60,447 bases of DNA from a virus, in the IMG/VR virus record IMGVR_UViG_3300010157_000069, positions 1-60,447 of that record; one strand, given 5' to 3'. Both the position numbers and the translations under genes were made by a program. Of this stretch, positions 59,271 through 60,447 are shown in pieces. Below the pieces are notes generated by a model. The model was not told where the DNA came from. It worked only from the letters and a program-made list of their open reading frames with translations, and did no database searches. How positions within the stretch are numbered: the stretch's first letter is position 1; every line of letters begins with the position of its first letter.

Positions 59271-60447
59271 ATGGAACAAAAAGTTTTCGACAGTATGCTC
59301 AAGTCCGGTGAATTTGAGCAAATGTTTAATGAAAATAAAATCAACGAATTGTTGAGTGTTGGAAACTTGTCTAAAAAACAAATAGACAAATTGGTCGAGC
59401 TTGGTAAAAAATTATCTAAGAGTGAGTTAAAGAAAAGGCAATTAGAATTATCTAAACAGCCTGGATATAAAGAACATATATTGGTTCCGTTAATTCAAAA
59501 AATTCTTGCTGAACAAGGTCGTTCCCGTGATCCTGAGACTGGTCGATATGTAAGAAAGGCGGAACAACCACCTGAAGAACAGAAACAAGAGGAAGAAGAT
59601 CCTGAAGATTCAGGAGATGAACAAGACACAGCAGAAGAACCTGAAGATAATAAAGAAACGAAAACAGGTGGATTGGGTAATAGATTCAAGAAAATAGCCA
59701 AAAAGTTTATTCCTCAGAAAATGAAGAATATGTTTTTAGGACCCAAATCAAATACATCACAAACAATAAATTCAAAAGTCAACACAGAATTATATACTAA
59801 AGTTGGTTCTTCTAAAAGACCTAAACTGCGTAAAGGTGACGGTGCAGGTACTGTAGGTGCTAAAATTTACTCCATTTTAAGAAATGATATAGAAGAAAAG
59901 AAATTAACCAAAGAGTTAAAAAACAATTTTCGTGAGAGTAAAGTGGATAATGAAAAGAGAAGACATGATGAGATAATGGAAGCTTTAGGTCACAGTAGTG
60001 GAGGTAAAACTGAGAAAACTGGTAAAAGTGATGAAGAAGTCGCTTCTAGTGGTGCCGGAGAATTGATAACTATGTTAGGTTTAGGTGCAGCTGCGGCTGG
60101 CGCCATTGGTGCAGTTGGTGTGGCATCAATGAAAACAAGTTCATCACCAGCATCATCAGCTGCAGCTGCACAAATATCTACAAAAAAAAGACAATATTCA
60201 GAAGATTTACAATCACCTCCAGTTCCTTTAGGAGGTGATAAAACATCAACAGCGTCAACGTCTCCTTCAGCGGCCGGGCCAGAAGAAATAATTGGCCAAC
60301 ACAATCGTCTATCTAAAAATGTAGAATCAACAACACCAGCAGAACCAGCACCAGCGGAACCAGCACCAGCGGAACAAGCACCAGCGGAACAAGCACCAGC
60401 AGAACAAGCACCAGCAGAACAAGCACCAGCAGAACAAGCACCAGCAG
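59271..60447 (+). CDS. Large structural protein with low-complexity repeats, N-terminal part
   Basis: Open to the right edge: 392 codons from the ATG at 59271, two bases after the gp51-like stop. Residues 1-75 are helical (MEQKVFDSMLKSGEFEQMFN, ELLSVGNLSKKQIDKLVELG), 90-130 are acidic and Pro/Glu rich, and 135-180 are basic (RFKKIAKKFIPQKMKNMF). EKRRHDEIMEALG near 240 resembles text found in tape-measure and hub proteins. A hydrophobic stretch at about 265-285 (LITMLGLGAAAAGAIGAVGV) looks membrane-like. The end becomes a Pro-Ala-Glu-Gln repeat. By T4 order (26-51-27-29) it may be the tape-measure or a hub/lysis-type fusion; the C-terminal domain is outside the window. Confidence 0.7.
   Translation, partial: MEQKVFDSMLKSGEFEQMFNENKINELLSVGNLSKKQIDKLVELGKKLSKSELKKRQLELSKQPGYKEHILVPLIQKILAEQGRSRDPETGRYVRKAEQPPEEQKQEEEDPEDSGDEQDTAEEPEDNKETKTGGLGNRFKKIAKKFIPQKMKNMFLGPKSNTSQTINSKVNTELYTKVGSSKRPKLRKGDGAGTVGAKIYSILRNDIEEKKLTKELKNNFRESKVDNEKRRHDEIMEALGHSSGGKTEKTGKSDEEVASSGAGELITMLGLGAAAAGAIGAVGVASMKTSSSPASSAAAAQISTKKRQYSEDLQSPPVPLGGDKTSTASTSPSAAGPEEIIGQHNRLSKNVESTTPAEPAPAEPAPAEQAPAEQAPAEQAPAEQAPAEQAPA
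60336..60447 (+). repeat. In-frame 15-bp tandem repeat (Pro-Ala-Glu-Gln-Ala)
   Basis: From 60336 to the window edge the sequence repeats a 15-base unit encoding five residues (variants of APAEQ and APAEP), about seven copies visible, still running at the edge. Codons vary between gcg and gca for one Ala and between cca and caa at one place. It codes an extended Pro/Ala-rich tether within the large protein. Confidence 0.9.

Noticed and set aside
1-60447. tRNA genes, insertion sequences, integrase, homing endonucleases or inteins
   Set aside because: No cloverleaf-like sequence, transposase, HNH or GIY-YIG motif, or intein splice motif was noticed; the window is filled by virion genes.

Overview
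The window is a structural-gene block of a T4-like myovirus (Caudoviricetes, T4 superfamily). The evidence is a nearly complete set of T4-type virion modules in recognisable order: prohead protease gp21, portal gp20, tail tube gp19, sheath gp18, terminase gp17 and gp16, neck and sheath-terminator proteins gp15, gp14 and gp13, baseplate wedge proteins gp8, gp7, gp6, gp25 and gp53, tube cap gp48, and hub proteins of the gp27 and gp5 type. On the other strand are gp4, gp54, gp26 and a gp51-like protein. The DNA is AT-rich outside the glycine-rich adhesin genes. The adhesin style (YANSAY-type heptad fibres, YLVVAGGG glycine-rich domains, an S74 chaperone tail) resembles phages of marine and freshwater bacteria such as cyanophages and pelagiphages. 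No photosynthesis or other host-type gene is present to name the host.

Layout. From 56640 down to 1 everything reads on the minus strand, with genes packed by 1-base (TAATG) or 4-base (ATGA) overlaps or short gaps. In transcription order: (1) baseplate hub and wedge, 56640-41820 (gp48, gp53, gp27-like hub, a central spike divided over separate genes, gp25, gp6, gp7, a KISELP-type protein, gp8). (2) Two very large peripheral structural proteins, 41810-34286. (3) A 21 kb fibre and adhesin region, 34284-13231, holding heptad-repeat shafts, an S74 self-cleaving fibre, a carbohydrate-binding-like protein and a cassette of paralogous modular adhesins bracketed by two copies of one small gene. (4) Neck, 13180-10445 (gp13, gp14, gp15), followed by two further fibre-type genes, 10429-8112. 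(5) Packaging and tail or head, 8097-1 (gp16, gp17, gp18, gp19, gp20, core protein, unknown, gp21, start of a probable gp22). The major capsid gene would be expected just past the left edge.

At 56641-56673 a 33-base divergent region separates this from a plus-strand group: gp4 head-completion nuclease, a conserved unknown, gp54, gp26, a gp51-like protein and the start of a large Pro/Ala/Gln-repeat protein that runs off the right edge.

Regulation visible in the sequence includes one exact T4 late-promoter box (TATAAATA) before the probable gp22, several one-mismatch boxes before other genes, and a UUCG-loop terminator hairpin between gp19 and gp20. I saw no tRNA, CRISPR array, insertion sequence, integrase or intein. 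No stretch longer than about 300 bases lacks a gene.

The most unusual material is the adhesin region: very long alanine-zipper-like heptad repeats with 11-residue stutters, a fibre cassette flanked by direct gene repeats, and beta modules reused in neck and baseplate proteins.
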